Source: UBA1444 sp964521625
Lineage (GTDB): Bacteria > Bacillota > Negativicutes > UBA1444
Reading direction: 5' to 3'
NCBI GenBank assembly: GCA_964521625.1
Contig: CAZFSM010000001.1
Coordinates: 1-64,000, forward strand
DNA length: 64,000 bases
Below the pieces are notes generated by a model, which saw nothing but the letters and a program-made list of their open reading frames with translations, was not told the DNA's origin and searched no databases. This document shows, piece by piece, positions 14,344 through 23,191 of the stretch. Each line of letters begins with the position of its first letter. Within the stretch, counting starts at the first letter, position 1. The position numbers and the translations under genes were made by a program.

Positions 14344-15657
14344 GTGGATTATTTGACGATTGCATCGCTCGGGCTGAATGCCCTGATTTTGGCGGTAGTT
14401 CTGCTGCGTCGGTCGCCGGGCATCGACAAGGAGACGGCGACCAGACTGGACCGGTTGGAGCGGCAGCTGCGGGAGGAAGGCGAACGGTCCCGCCAGGATA
14501 GCGCCTGGCAGGCCAAGGCGCTGCGCGAAGAACTGGCGACCACTACCAATCAATATAATGAAGCGGTTTTGCGCCGGCTGGCGGAAAACGCCGCGCAGCA
14601 GGGCGAGCAACTGGCCAGCTTCGCCAAGCAGCTGCAGTATCTGACCCAAAGCAACGAACTGCGACTGGAGCGTCTGCGGCAGACACTGGAAACCCAAGTC
14701 CAGGCGCTGCAGGCCGACAACAGTAAAAAGCTGGAGGCGATGCGGCAGACGGTCGACGAAAAATTGCACGCCACGCTGGAAAAACGGCTGGGTGATTCGT
14801 TCCAGATGATCAATGAGCGTCTGGAGCAGGTCCACAAGGGGCTGGGCGAAATGCAGGCGCTGGCGATCGGCGTGGGCGACCTGAAGAAAGTGCTGACTAA
14901 CGTGAAGACGCGCGGCACCTGGGGCGAGATCCAGCTGGGCGCCCTGCTGGAACAGATATTGGCGCCGGGGCAGTATGCGACCAATGTGGCGACCAAGCCG
15001 GGCAGCGATGCGCGGGTCGAGTTCGCGATCATCCTGCCGGGCCAGGGCGGCTCGGATGTAGTTCATCTGCCGATTGACGCCAAGTTTCCCCAGGAAGATT
15101 ACCAACGGCTGCTGGAAGCGCAGGAGGTGGCCGATGCAGCCGGGGCCGAAGCGGCGGCCAAAGCGCTGGAAATCCGGATCAAGGCGGAAGCCAAGGACAT
15201 CCGCGATAAATACCTGTCGCCGCCGCACACGACCGACTTCGGCATTTTGTTCCTGCCGGTGGAAGGGCTGTACGCCGAGGTGTTGCGCCGCACCGGCCTG
15301 TATGAAACGCTGATGCGCGAGTACCACGTCACGGTGGCCGGGCCGACAACCTTGTCGGCGATTCTCAGCAGTCTGCAGATGGGGTTCCGCACCCTGGCGA
15401 TCGAAAAACGCTCGTCGGAAGTCTGGATGTTGCTCAGCGCAGTCAAAACCGAGTTTGGCAAATTTGGCGATATTCTAGAGAAAACCAACAAAAAGCTGCA
15501 GGAAGCCAGCAATGTGATGGACGATGCAGCCCGCAAAAGCCGCACGATCGAACGCAAGCTAAAAGGCGTACAACTGTTGCCGTCCGCCGGGGCGGAAAAC
15601 CTGCTGGCGGAAGCGGCGGAGGCCGACGACGGGGTGGACATTCGACCGCCGGTATAA
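14344..15657 (+). CDS. rmuC: DNA recombination protein RmuC
   Basis: RmuC limits inversions between short repeats and carries a nuclease-like core. Here: an N-terminal membrane helix (DYLTIASLGLNALILAVVLL), a long coiled coil (about 40-185), then the RmuC domain with TRGTWGEIQLGALLEQIL, LPIDAKFPQEDYQRL, DKYLSPPHTTDFGILFLPVEGLYAEV and GPTTLSAILSSLQMGFR. Start GTG 14344 is 6 bases from GAGGAGG; a TTG at 14338 touches that site and is less likely. 437 residues, the normal length. The gene follows the MFS gene by only a few bases. Confidence 0.93.
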   Translation: MDYLTIASLGLNALILAVVLLRRSPGIDKETATRLDRLERQLREEGERSRQDSAWQAKALREELATTTNQYNEAVLRRLAENAAQQGEQLASFAKQLQYLTQSNELRLERLRQTLETQVQALQADNSKKLEAMRQTVDEKLHATLEKRLGDSFQMINERLEQVHKGLGEMQALAIGVGDLKKVLTNVKTRGTWGEIQLGALLEQILAPGQYATNVATKPGSDARVEFAIILPGQGGSDVVHLPIDAKFPQEDYQRLLEAQEVADAAGAEAAAKALEIRIKAEAKDIRDKYLSPPHTTDFGILFLPVEGLYAEVLRRTGLYETLMREYHVTVAGPTTLSAILSSLQMGFRTLAIEKRSSEVWMLLSAVKTEFGKFGDILEKTNKKLQEASNVMDDAARKSRTIERKLKGVQLLPSAGAENLLAEAAEADDGVDIRPPV

Positions 15658-15709
15658 TACAATATGGGTCAATGAAAATGAACAATAGCTAAGCCATGAG
15701 GTGAGCGAA

Positions 15710-16417
15710 ATGAAAAAATGTATCGGCGTATTTGTTGCCATAGCGGCACTTTCTGTCGTGCTTTTGGCCGACATGCCCGGCGCGGCGGCGAAAAATCTGC
15801 CGGCTGGCGGCGGTGTGACTGCGGCTTGCCTCAGTTACGGGATAGAGATGCGAGACGGCAAGCAGGTAAAATCCTGCCTGCTGGAAAAAACAACAGAATT
15901 TACGGCCGTGGGCGGTCAGCCGATTTCCTGCGCGCCCAAGCATGCGGTGGCCTTCACGCCAGAGGGCAAAGTAGAGTATTGCACGCTGACGGTCGACGCG
16001 AAGTACCGTCGTACGATGACCGAGATGGTCGAGGTGAAAGCAGGCGGTAGGGTGGCTTTTTATCCGGCGGGAACCATGGAGGTTGCCAGGCTGAAGGATT
16101 CGCAGCAGCTTCCTTATAAAAAAAGCGCCGTCGTGCCCTGTCGCGGCGATGCGCCAATTTCGTTCCGCACTGACGGCAATGTTGCCACCTGCATTTTGGA
16201 TCAGGAAAGCCTGTATGTTAGTGCCCTGAAAACGAAGAAACCCGTTTCCAATACATGCAAGGCTGGCGGACTCATCGCGTTTGACGAGGACGGAATTTTC
16301 AGCGGCTGTTATCCGCCGCCGCCGCCCAAACCGGTAGCGCCTGCCAAACCAACTGCAGACAACACGACGCCGGCAGTTCCAGACAAGACCAATACTCAAG
16401 GAGGCCAGACTCCGTGA
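15710..16417 (+). CDS. Secreted protein with repeated Cys-containing strands
   Basis: A 235-residue exported protein: signal peptide MKKCIGVFVAIAALSVVLLA with cleavage near AAA. Behind it are four or five copies of a loose repeat in which a Cys starts a strand, then an I/A-x-F-x-x-D/E-G-x-V turn and a second Cys (for example ISFRTDGNVATC and IAFDEDGIFSGC). The tail is Pro-rich (PPPPPKPVAPAKP). I do not recognise the family; the pattern resembles short beta-hairpin repeats. Start ATG 15710 lies 7 bases from GAGGTG; a GTG at 15701 overlaps that site. Its stop overlaps the start of the aminotransferase pseudogene by four bases, so the two are likely co-transcribed. Confidence 0.65.
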   Translation: MKKCIGVFVAIAALSVVLLADMPGAAAKNLPAGGGVTAACLSYGIEMRDGKQVKSCLLEKTTEFTAVGGQPISCAPKHAVAFTPEGKVEYCTLTVDAKYRRTMTEMVEVKAGGRVAFYPAGTMEVARLKDSQQLPYKKSAVVPCRGDAPISFRTDGNVATCILDQESLYVSALKTKKPVSNTCKAGGLIAFDEDGIFSGCYPPPPPKPVAPAKPTADNTTPAVPDKTNTQGGQTP

Positions 16418-16943
16418 GAGAATTTGTTTCCCACAAAGCCGCACAGTTTAAGGAATCGGTGATTCGGGAGATGTCCCGTGTCGCCGCTAATCATAAAGCA
16501 GTGAACCTGGCTCAGGGCTTCCCCGATTTTCCGGCCCCGCCCGAGATCAAGGACGCGGCCTGTCGGGCGATCATGAACAATCACAACCAGTATGCGATCA
16601 CCTGGGGCGCCAAGAGCCTGCGCGACGGGATTGTGGCGAAAACGCTGCGCGATTACGGCGTGCAGCTGGACCCGGAGACGAACCTGACTGTATGTTGCGG
16701 CGCGACTATCTGCTGCAGGCGTTGACCGAAGTAGGTTTCCGCTGCGTTCGTCCCGGCGGCGCGTACTACATCATGGCCGAGATCGAACCGTTCGGTTGGG
16801 ATGATGATGTGGCGTTCGCCATCTATCTGGCCTCGGAAATCGGCGTGGCCACCGTGCCGGGTTCCAGCATTTACCGACCGGATCATCCGGCCGCCAAGAA
16901 ATTTATCCGTTTTTGCTTCTGCAAGGAAATGGCGACACTTTAA
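16414..16943 (+). pseudogene. Class I/II aminotransferase pseudogene with internal deletion
   Basis: The first 97 codons match the N-terminus of a methionine/kynurenine-type aminotransferase (MREFVSHKAAQF..., NLAQGFPDFPAPPEI, QYAITWGAKSLRDGI, LTVCCGAT). At about 16698-16706 the frame changes and the extreme C-terminus follows (RRDYLLQALTEVGF, GGAYYIMAEIEPFGW, GVATVPGSSIYR, KFIRFCFCKE). The middle 200 or so residues, including the PLP-binding Lys, are missing. The junction CGGCGCGAC reads as the end of the first part (CGAT) and as the start of the last part (RRD), so a deletion between short direct repeats is likely. The product cannot be an active aminotransferase. Confidence 0.88.
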
Positions 16944-17040
16944 GCCGTAATGGAAAAACTGCAGATATTGAGGGTTGCGACGAAATAACAGAAATCGAGT
17001 TATTCAGTGTTACCTAATGCTTGCCTATGCATATAGAAAC

Positions 17041-17068
17041 CGGGTCCTGTTTCAGGGCCCGTTTTTTT
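17041..17068 (+). terminator. Rho-independent terminator
   Basis: CGGG-T-CCTG-TTT-CAGG-G-CCCG followed by seven T. It ends the rmuC to aminotransferase region before the diguanylate cyclase gene. Confidence 0.85.
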
Positions 17069-17121
17069 GTCCCCAGACTAGCCCTGTTTTGCAGGAGTTG
17101 TCACCCTAAAAGTGGAAAGAT

Positions 17122-19296
17122 ATGCAACAAGGCAGGCGCATCAATTTGCGGGAAAGAAGGTTGCTTTACTTGACCAACCGGGTGACCGCAGTCTCGCTGC
17201 AAATGAAGCTGGCAAGTTGCATACTGTTGATCAGCCTGGTACTGGTCGGCTTTTCTATACTGCTGCTCAATAAAGCGCGCAGCGATTTCGCCATGATGGA
17301 ACGGATTGATGCAATCCACCATTGTGATGATCATCTGATTCTAGCGATCGAAAATCTGGCGTTTGAGCGCGGTAGAACCTATGTAGTACTGGCGGATGCC
17401 AACCCGATTGATTCGGCGAATTTGGCGTTTATTCAGTCTCGCCGTTAACATTCCGACGCAGAAGTCGTTGCCAGCCTGGAAATGTTAGCCGCAATCGAGC
17501 CACAGCTTGTCGGGATGCTGCAGGATGAGTATGAAAAATTCCGCCGGTTGCGCGAACAGGTTGATATTGCGCTCAACTTGCCGGCAACAGCGAGAGAGCC
17601 AAAGCTTCGCGCCGAATGGTTCGGGCAGGCTACTCGTTTTATTGAGCAACTGCGCAATGTTTTCGCTCAGCTTGGCAAAAGAGAAAGTGACACCGGGCGA
17701 TTTGATCATTACCACAAATATCAGTTTAACGGAATCGAGTTTCGCCTAATTGCCGGACAAAGCGCCAGCGTTGTGACGTCTGCGCTGAACAAACCCGGCC
17801 CGGTCACTGCGGCTGAATATGAGGCCTACATTGGGCTACGGGCTCAGGCAGATTATTTGTGGTCGAGGATTGAGGCCGATACCATTGATTTTGCCAGTGC
17901 AAAATTACTCGAACAAAAAAATCGGATCGAACAGGCGTACTACCGGGAATACCGGCCGGTACAGGAAAAAATGCTGGAACTGGCGATGGCCGGTCAGCCA
18001 TCGGGGGTTTTGGTGGCGCAATTGGCGGCGCTATCGGTGCCGGCGATGGACTCGGTTTTTGGGCTGATCAAGCAGGCCAATGTCGAAGCCCACGATTATG
18101 CAATGCGTGAAAAAGAGCAAGCGGCGGCCAGACTGCAGATTGCCGTCCTGCAATTTGTCCTGACCGTTGTGTTTGTCGTATTTATACTGGGCTATTTTCA
18201 CTACAGGCTATTTCAACCGTTGCAGCAGATTGTGCTGGCGCAAAAAAGCATTATCGCTGGAGAAACAGCGCCGTTTCTCCAGGCGGAAGCCGCTCGCGGC
18301 GACGAAATTGGCTTGCTGGCGCAAGGGGTAACCCGGTTGCAGGTGAGCATGCAGGAAGAGCGCCGATTAAAGGACATGAATGCCGATATGGCGATGACGG
18401 ATCGACTGACAGGACTGAACAACCGTCAGTTGCTGGACCGGGAAATCGACGCGATGATGGAGTTGGCCGACCGCTATCAGGAAACGATTTCGATGATCTT
18501 ATTTGATCTGGATCGTTTCAAAACGGTGAATGACAAGTGGGGCCATCCGGTAGGCGATGAAGTCTTGAAGCGGATGGCCCGACTGGCCAGCGAACAGGTC
18601 CGCAAATCGGATTTGCTGATTCGCCTTGGCGGCGAGGAGTTTCTGATCGTGTTGCCGCGAACCGATATAACGGGTGCGGCGATAACGGCGGAAAAAATCC
18701 GCGATGTGTTGGCAAATACTTCGCATACACCTGCCGGGGTCGTGACCGCTAGTTTTGGCGTGGCTGAACGCAACCGTGCGGAGTCGTTTAAGAATTGGTA
18801 TAAACGCTGTGATGAAGCGCTGTATAAGGCAAAACAAACCGGGCGCAATCGGGTGGCGGCTTGTACGGAAGACTGCCTGCCGGTCGCGTCGGTGCATGTG
18901 GGGTGGCAGGCGGAATGGGAAAGCGGCCACAGGCAGATCGATGCGCAGCATAAGGCGTTGGTGGAAGAAGCCAATGGGCTACTGAGCGTTGCTTTACTGC
19001 GTCAGCCGGATCCGGCAAGTATTTTACCCCGTTTGGAGCAGCTTTTAGAGAATTTGGTCGACCATTTTGCCTGTGAAGAAGCGATATTGCGGGTAATTGG
19101 ATTTGCGCAGGCAATTGAGCACGCGACCGAGCATCAACACTTGGTCGCCAAGGCGCTACGGCTGAAAAAGGCTTATCAACAAGCTGAAATCAAGCCGTCG
19201 GCTTTCATTTCCTTCATCGTGGACGATGTGATTGTCGGGCACATGATTAAAACCGACTCTCTCTACTTTCCGTTGACCCGCAAGCTGAGTCTGTGA
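17122..19296 (+). pseudogene. Diguanylate cyclase-hemerythrin gene interrupted by one stop codon
   Basis: One continuous reading frame of about 724 codons broken by a single TAA at 17446-17448 (codon 109), with the same frame continuing past it. Intact order: TM1 (MKLASCILLISLVLVGFSI), periplasmic helical sensor, TM2 (LQFVLTVVFVVFILGY), HAMP-like linker, GGDEF domain with I-site RKSD and GGEEF, and C-terminal bacterial hemerythrin with GHRQIDAQHK, DHFACEE and HATEHQH iron ligands. Such proteins couple O2 bound at the di-iron site to c-di-GMP. The stop could be CAA to TAA. The next ATG (17482) has no ribosome site, so a recent nonsense mutation, sequencing error or stop readthrough is likely. 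Confidence 0.85.
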
Positions 19297-19438
19297 CAAT
19301 CTTTGGCAAAAGCAGGGGGAATAGAATGGCAGCGCGAATTAATATAAGGATTAAATTTATAGGTCTGCTGCGTTCGGCATAGCTTTTTGCGCTTGTGTCA
19401 TGATCGATAGTTGATAACATAGCTGTGAGGTGAAAAAC

Positions 19439-20497
19439 GTGCTTTATTGGAAAAATAGCCTGCGGGTTCTGTTGGTTTCCATGGGAATTATTCTTTTCGC
19501 GAACGTCTGCGCGCCGCAGCCGGCCGAGGCGTGGCTTATTGGCACAAAACAGGAAATTGAAATGGGCAAGGGTGTAGCCCAGGACTTGGAGAAGAAATAC
19601 GGTGTGGTCAACGACCCGGAGTTACAAGCACGGGTGGCCAGGATCGGCGCGGCAATCGCCGCGGTGTCGGACCGCAAAGATATTCCCTATCAGTTTAAAG
19701 TGCTGAATTCGAAGGACGTCAATGCGTTGGCGGTGCCCGGCGGCTACATCTACTTATTCAAGGGACTGGTCGACTACATGCCGTCCGACCATGAACTGGC
19801 CGGTATCATCGGTCATGAGGTCGGGCATATTGTGAAAAAACACACCGTAGTGCAAGTTGAACGTCAACTGGCGGTGGGCGTATTGTTCGCCATTTTGTTC
19901 GGCAACAGCAACAGCGCCATCTTGGGCGAGCTGATCGGCAGCGCCCTGATGGCGGGCTACAGCCGCGAGGCGGAGCGGGAGGCGGACAACCTGGGGGTTG
20001 TTCACACGATGCGGGCGGGCTACAACCCTTACAGCATGTTGGTCGGCATGGAGAAACTGGAAGCGATGAGCGGCAAGTCCAATTATGGCTTGTTCTCCTC
20101 CCACCCGGACACGGTGAACCGGGTCAATGCGATTCGCGGCCAGATCAACAATGATTTCAAAGTCCGGCCGATGGTGGCGGAAAAGGATAAATCGGCCCAG
20201 GTCGTCGACGGCGGCTGGAGCCTGCCAACATTCCACGCCAAATACGCCGGCTATACGCCGCGGATGCGGGCCCATCTGACCGCCGGCAAAATATACAGGG
20301 TGACCAATCTGCCCGACTACTCCAGCGACAAATTGTACGTCAATGATCTTGAGAATGCGATGGCGATTTATTATGACGAAGACCGCGAGCCGGTCGCTGT
20401 GGTGACGCCGCAGGATGCTTCGGCAAACGGTCTTGGCGGCATGAACGAAATGGCGCAGCTCGTCATAGTCCGAATTCGTGAAAGAGCGGGGCGGTAA
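19439..20497 (+). CDS. Secreted M48 family zinc metalloprotease
   Basis: A 352-residue exported protease. Signal peptide MLYWKNSLRVLLVSMGIILFANVCA with cleavage after PAEA. Catalytic HEVGH in GIIGHEVGHIVKKH, with the third zinc ligand in AEREADNLGV downstream; SSHPDTVNRVNAI is the usual M48 continuation. Relatives (BepA/LoiP) work on misassembled outer-membrane proteins in the periplasm, a role that suits a diderm. Start GTG 19439 gives 6-base spacing to GAGGTG; GTG 19430 overlaps it. The last 110 residues are unassigned. The following secreted Ig-like gene starts only a few bases beyond its stop. Confidence 0.88.
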   Translation: MLYWKNSLRVLLVSMGIILFANVCAPQPAEAWLIGTKQEIEMGKGVAQDLEKKYGVVNDPELQARVARIGAAIAAVSDRKDIPYQFKVLNSKDVNALAVPGGYIYLFKGLVDYMPSDHELAGIIGHEVGHIVKKHTVVQVERQLAVGVLFAILFGNSNSAILGELIGSALMAGYSREAEREADNLGVVHTMRAGYNPYSMLVGMEKLEAMSGKSNYGLFSSHPDTVNRVNAIRGQINNDFKVRPMVAEKDKSAQVVDGGWSLPTFHAKYAGYTPRMRAHLTAGKIYRVTNLPDYSSDKLYVNDLENAMAIYYDEDREPVAVVTPQDASANGLGGMNEMAQLVIVRIRERAGR

Positions 20498-20501
20498 TCT
20501 G

Positions 20502-21221
20502 ATGAAGCAGTTGGATTTTATGACAAAAATAGTATGCACAGGGGTACTGACCATGTTGCTGCTGAGCTCTTCGGTCGGGCTGGCGGCGTCCAAAGAAATG
20601 AAACTCAAGCTGAACGAGCCCGGCGCAGCTGCCGTATGGACGATTGGCGCGAGTAATACTGTGAAATGGTCGTATCGTGGTGAACTGGGCCAGGCGGTCC
20701 AGATCACGCTGCAGCGGGTCGGCTGGCAGAATGCGCGCTTGACCATCGCCGAAGCGGCGCCGATCGGTCCCGAGCGCTCCGGCAGTTTTAAGTGGACCGT
20801 ACCTGATAATCTGCCGCCGGGTAGTAATTACACGATCGCGGTTACCGCCGAAAACGGTATCGGCGAGACTTCCGGCGAATTTTCGCTGGTGGCCGGCAAG
20901 TCGCCGGTAACTCAGATCAGCCTGGAGGCGCTGCCGAAAGGCGCTGAAAAATGGACAATCGGCGCGCCGGTTTCCCTGCGCTGGACTTACTCCGGCAATC
21001 CCGGGCAAACCGTACAACTGGCGCTGATCAATAAAGCCGACAGCGACCTGATCCCGATTGTTGCCTCCATTCCGATCGGTGTCGACGGCAAAGGCCGCTA
21101 TGAATGGACTGTGCCCAAACTGAAACCGGGCGGTGACTATTATCTCGCTATTGCCAGCACTGCCAATGCGTTTTATCAAGACTTGAGCAAAACAGCGGTT
21201 ATCATATCGGCGACCAAGTAG
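20502..21221 (+). CDS. Secreted protein with two Kre9/KNH-type Ig-like domains
   Basis: About 239 residues: signal peptide ending near GLAASKE, then two tandem beta-sandwich repeats. Each has a pattern E-P/P-K-G-A...W-T-I-G...W-x-Y-x-G-x-x-G-Q, then APIG/SIPIG...G-x-Y/F-x-W-T-V-P, ending PPGSNYTIAV or KPGGDYYLAI. This is the Ser-Thr-rich/Kre9-KNH fold pattern found in bacterial surface proteins. The domains are non-catalytic and may bind carbohydrate or protein. It follows the M48 protease gene directly, so a shared envelope function is plausible. ATG 20520 is an alternative start. A UUCG-loop terminator follows. Confidence 0.7.
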   Translation: MKQLDFMTKIVCTGVLTMLLLSSSVGLAASKEMKLKLNEPGAAAVWTIGASNTVKWSYRGELGQAVQITLQRVGWQNARLTIAEAAPIGPERSGSFKWTVPDNLPPGSNYTIAVTAENGIGETSGEFSLVAGKSPVTQISLEALPKGAEKWTIGAPVSLRWTYSGNPGQTVQLALINKADSDLIPIVASIPIGVDGKGRYEWTVPKLKPGGDYYLAIASTANAFYQDLSKTAVIISATK

Positions 21222-21247
21222 GTCCGACTTCGGTCGGACTTTCTTTG
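21222..21247 (+). terminator. Rho-independent terminator (UUCG loop)
   Basis: GTCCGAC-TTCG-GTCGGAC followed by TTTCTTT; a stable UUCG tetraloop hairpin between the secreted Ig-like gene and glgB. Confidence 0.85.
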
Positions 21248-21267
21248 CACTAGGGGAGGGAAACGTT

Positions 21268-23157
21268 TTGCGCACGGAGCCGCTGGATCAATCCAACCTG
21301 TACCTGTTTCATGAAGGTACCCAGACGCAGGCATACGCTTTGCTTGGCGCCCATCCGCTTGAGCAGGGCGGCCAGTGGGGAACCCGCTTTGCGGTTTGGG
21401 CCCCGCATGCGACCAATGTCTGGATTGAAGGCGATTTCAACCAATGGTGCGGCAATGGATTTCGCATGGACCGGATTGAAGCTTCCGGCATCTGGGCTTT
21501 ATTTGTGCCGGGAGTTGGCGCCGGTGCGCTCTATAAATATGCGATTCAGCACGAGTCGGGCGAAATTCGCGTCAAAGCCGATCCGTTCGCTTTTGCGGCC
21601 GAAATGCGGCCGAGTACCGCATCCAGAGTCGTCGATGGCGGCGATTTTCACTGGACCGACGACGCATGGTTTGCCGGACAACAGCAAAATCCAATTTACT
21701 CACGACCGCTCAATATTTACGAAGTGCATCTGGGTTCGTGGCGGCGCGGCGCGGACGGCTCGTTCCTGAACTATCGTGAACTGGCCCATTCGTTGGTCGA
21801 CTATGCGCTGGAAATGGGCTATACCCATCTGGAACTGCTGCCGGTGGCCGAGCATCCGCTCGACATGTCCTGGGGATACCAGCAGACCGGTTATTATGCA
21901 GTAACCAGTAGGTATGGTTCGCCGGAAGACTTCATGTATTTTGTCAACCGGGCGCACGAGAGGGGTCTGGGCGTTTTGCTGGACTGGGTGCCTGGTCATT
22001 TTTGCAAGGATGATCATGGCCTGGCCCGGTTCGACGGCGAAAACCTGTTTGAGCCGCAGGACCAGCTGCAGGCGGAAAACATCGAATGGGGCACGCTCAA
22101 CTTTGACCTGGGCCGCTCGGAAGTCCGCAGCTTCTTGATTTCCAACGCAATGTTCTGGTTTGATGTTTATCATCTGGACGGGCTGCGGGTGGACGCAGTC
22201 GCCAATTTGCTGTATCTGGACTTCGCCCGCCGACCGGGCAACTGGCGGCCTAACAAGCATGGCGGTCGCGAAAACCTGGAAGCAGTCGACTTTTTGCGCA
22301 AGCTGAATGCGGCGATTTTTGCCCGGCACCCAGCGGCACTGATGATTGCTGAGGAGTCGACGACCTGGACCGGCGTGACCCGGCCGGCCCATCAGGGAGG
22401 CCTTGGTTTCAACTATAAATGGAACATGGGCTGGATGAACGACATGCTCCGCTATATGAAGATCGATCCGCTGTTCCGCAAAGGTTCGCACAATCTGGTG
22501 ACGTTCGCGATGATGTATATGTACTCGGAAAATTTTATCCTGCCGCTGTCGCATGACGAAGTGGTGCATGGCAAGCGGTCGCTGCTCGACAAGATGCCAG
22601 GCGATTATTGGCAGAAATTTGCCGGACTTCGTGGTTTCCTCGGTTTTACCCTGACTCACCCCGGCAAGAAACTGCTGTTTATGGGCGGCGAGTTTGGCCA
22701 GTTCATTGAATGGAACGAAGCGCAGAGCCTCGACTGGCACCTGCTGGAGTATGAACAGCACGGCAAGCTGCATGCCTATGTGAAGGCGCTTAATCATTTT
22801 TACCTGTCTGAGCCCAGTCTGTGGGAACAGGACCATCAACGCGGCGGCTTTCGCTGGATCAATGCTGATGACCAGAGCACCGGAATTATCAGTTACGTTC
22901 GGTATGCGAAAGAGGCGCGCGATGCGATGATCGTCGTTTGCAACTTAACGCCAATCGGTCGTGAGGGTTATGTGATCGGCGTGCCGGAGCCGGGTGAATA
23001 TCGCGAAGTTTTCAACAGTGATCGGGCCGAGTTTGGCGGTAGCGACAAGATCCATGCGATGCCGCTGCTTACCGGGAAAGAAGGCTGGGGTCCCTGGCCG
23101 CATTCGCTGGCGGTCGGCGTACCGCCGCTCGGATTGATCTGTTTAAAAAAAGTCTGA
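21268..23157 (+). CDS. glgB: 1,4-alpha-glucan branching enzyme GlgB
   Basis: Creates alpha-1,6 branches in glycogen. 629 residues: N-terminal CBM48 (FAVWAPHATNVWIEGDFNQW), GH13 barrel with the nucleophile in DGLRVDAVANLLYLDF, the acid/base Glu in LMIAEESTTW, and the stabilising Asp in LPLSHDEVVHGKRS, then the C-terminal beta domain. The WGYQQTGYYAVTSRYG segment is typical of bacterial GlgB. Starts at TTG 21268 behind GGGGAGGG. First gene of the glg operon; it follows a terminator, so the operon promoter should lie in or just before 21222-21267, although I see no clear one in that short gap. Confidence 0.96.
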   Translation: MRTEPLDQSNLYLFHEGTQTQAYALLGAHPLEQGGQWGTRFAVWAPHATNVWIEGDFNQWCGNGFRMDRIEASGIWALFVPGVGAGALYKYAIQHESGEIRVKADPFAFAAEMRPSTASRVVDGGDFHWTDDAWFAGQQQNPIYSRPLNIYEVHLGSWRRGADGSFLNYRELAHSLVDYALEMGYTHLELLPVAEHPLDMSWGYQQTGYYAVTSRYGSPEDFMYFVNRAHERGLGVLLDWVPGHFCKDDHGLARFDGENLFEPQDQLQAENIEWGTLNFDLGRSEVRSFLISNAMFWFDVYHLDGLRVDAVANLLYLDFARRPGNWRPNKHGGRENLEAVDFLRKLNAAIFARHPAALMIAEESTTWTGVTRPAHQGGLGFNYKWNMGWMNDMLRYMKIDPLFRKGSHNLVTFAMMYMYSENFILPLSHDEVVHGKRSLLDKMPGDYWQKFAGLRGFLGFTLTHPGKKLLFMGGEFGQFIEWNEAQSLDWHLLEYEQHGKLHAYVKALNHFYLSEPSLWEQDHQRGGFRWINADDQSTGIISYVRYAKEARDAMIVVCNLTPIGREGYVIGVPEPGEYREVFNSDRAEFGGSDKIHAMPLLTGKEGWGPWPHSLAVGVPPLGLICLKKV

Positions 23158-23191
23158 CCGCTACTCAGACACTGAGGGAGGGAGGGGTAGT

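Noticed and set aside
14080..15327. 415-codon open frame on the minus strand across the end of the MFS gene and rmuC
   Set aside because: It is antisense to two genes with clear motifs, has no ribosome site or family signature, and its composition is explained by GC-rich codon positions of rmuC.
17482..19296. Separate gene starting at the ATG after the stop in the hemerythrin cyclase
   Set aside because: No ribosome site precedes it, and it would lose the first TM helix; one interrupted gene is a simpler reading.
21700..22839. 379-codon minus-strand open frame opposite glgB
   Set aside because: Shadow of glgB; no recognisable protein features.
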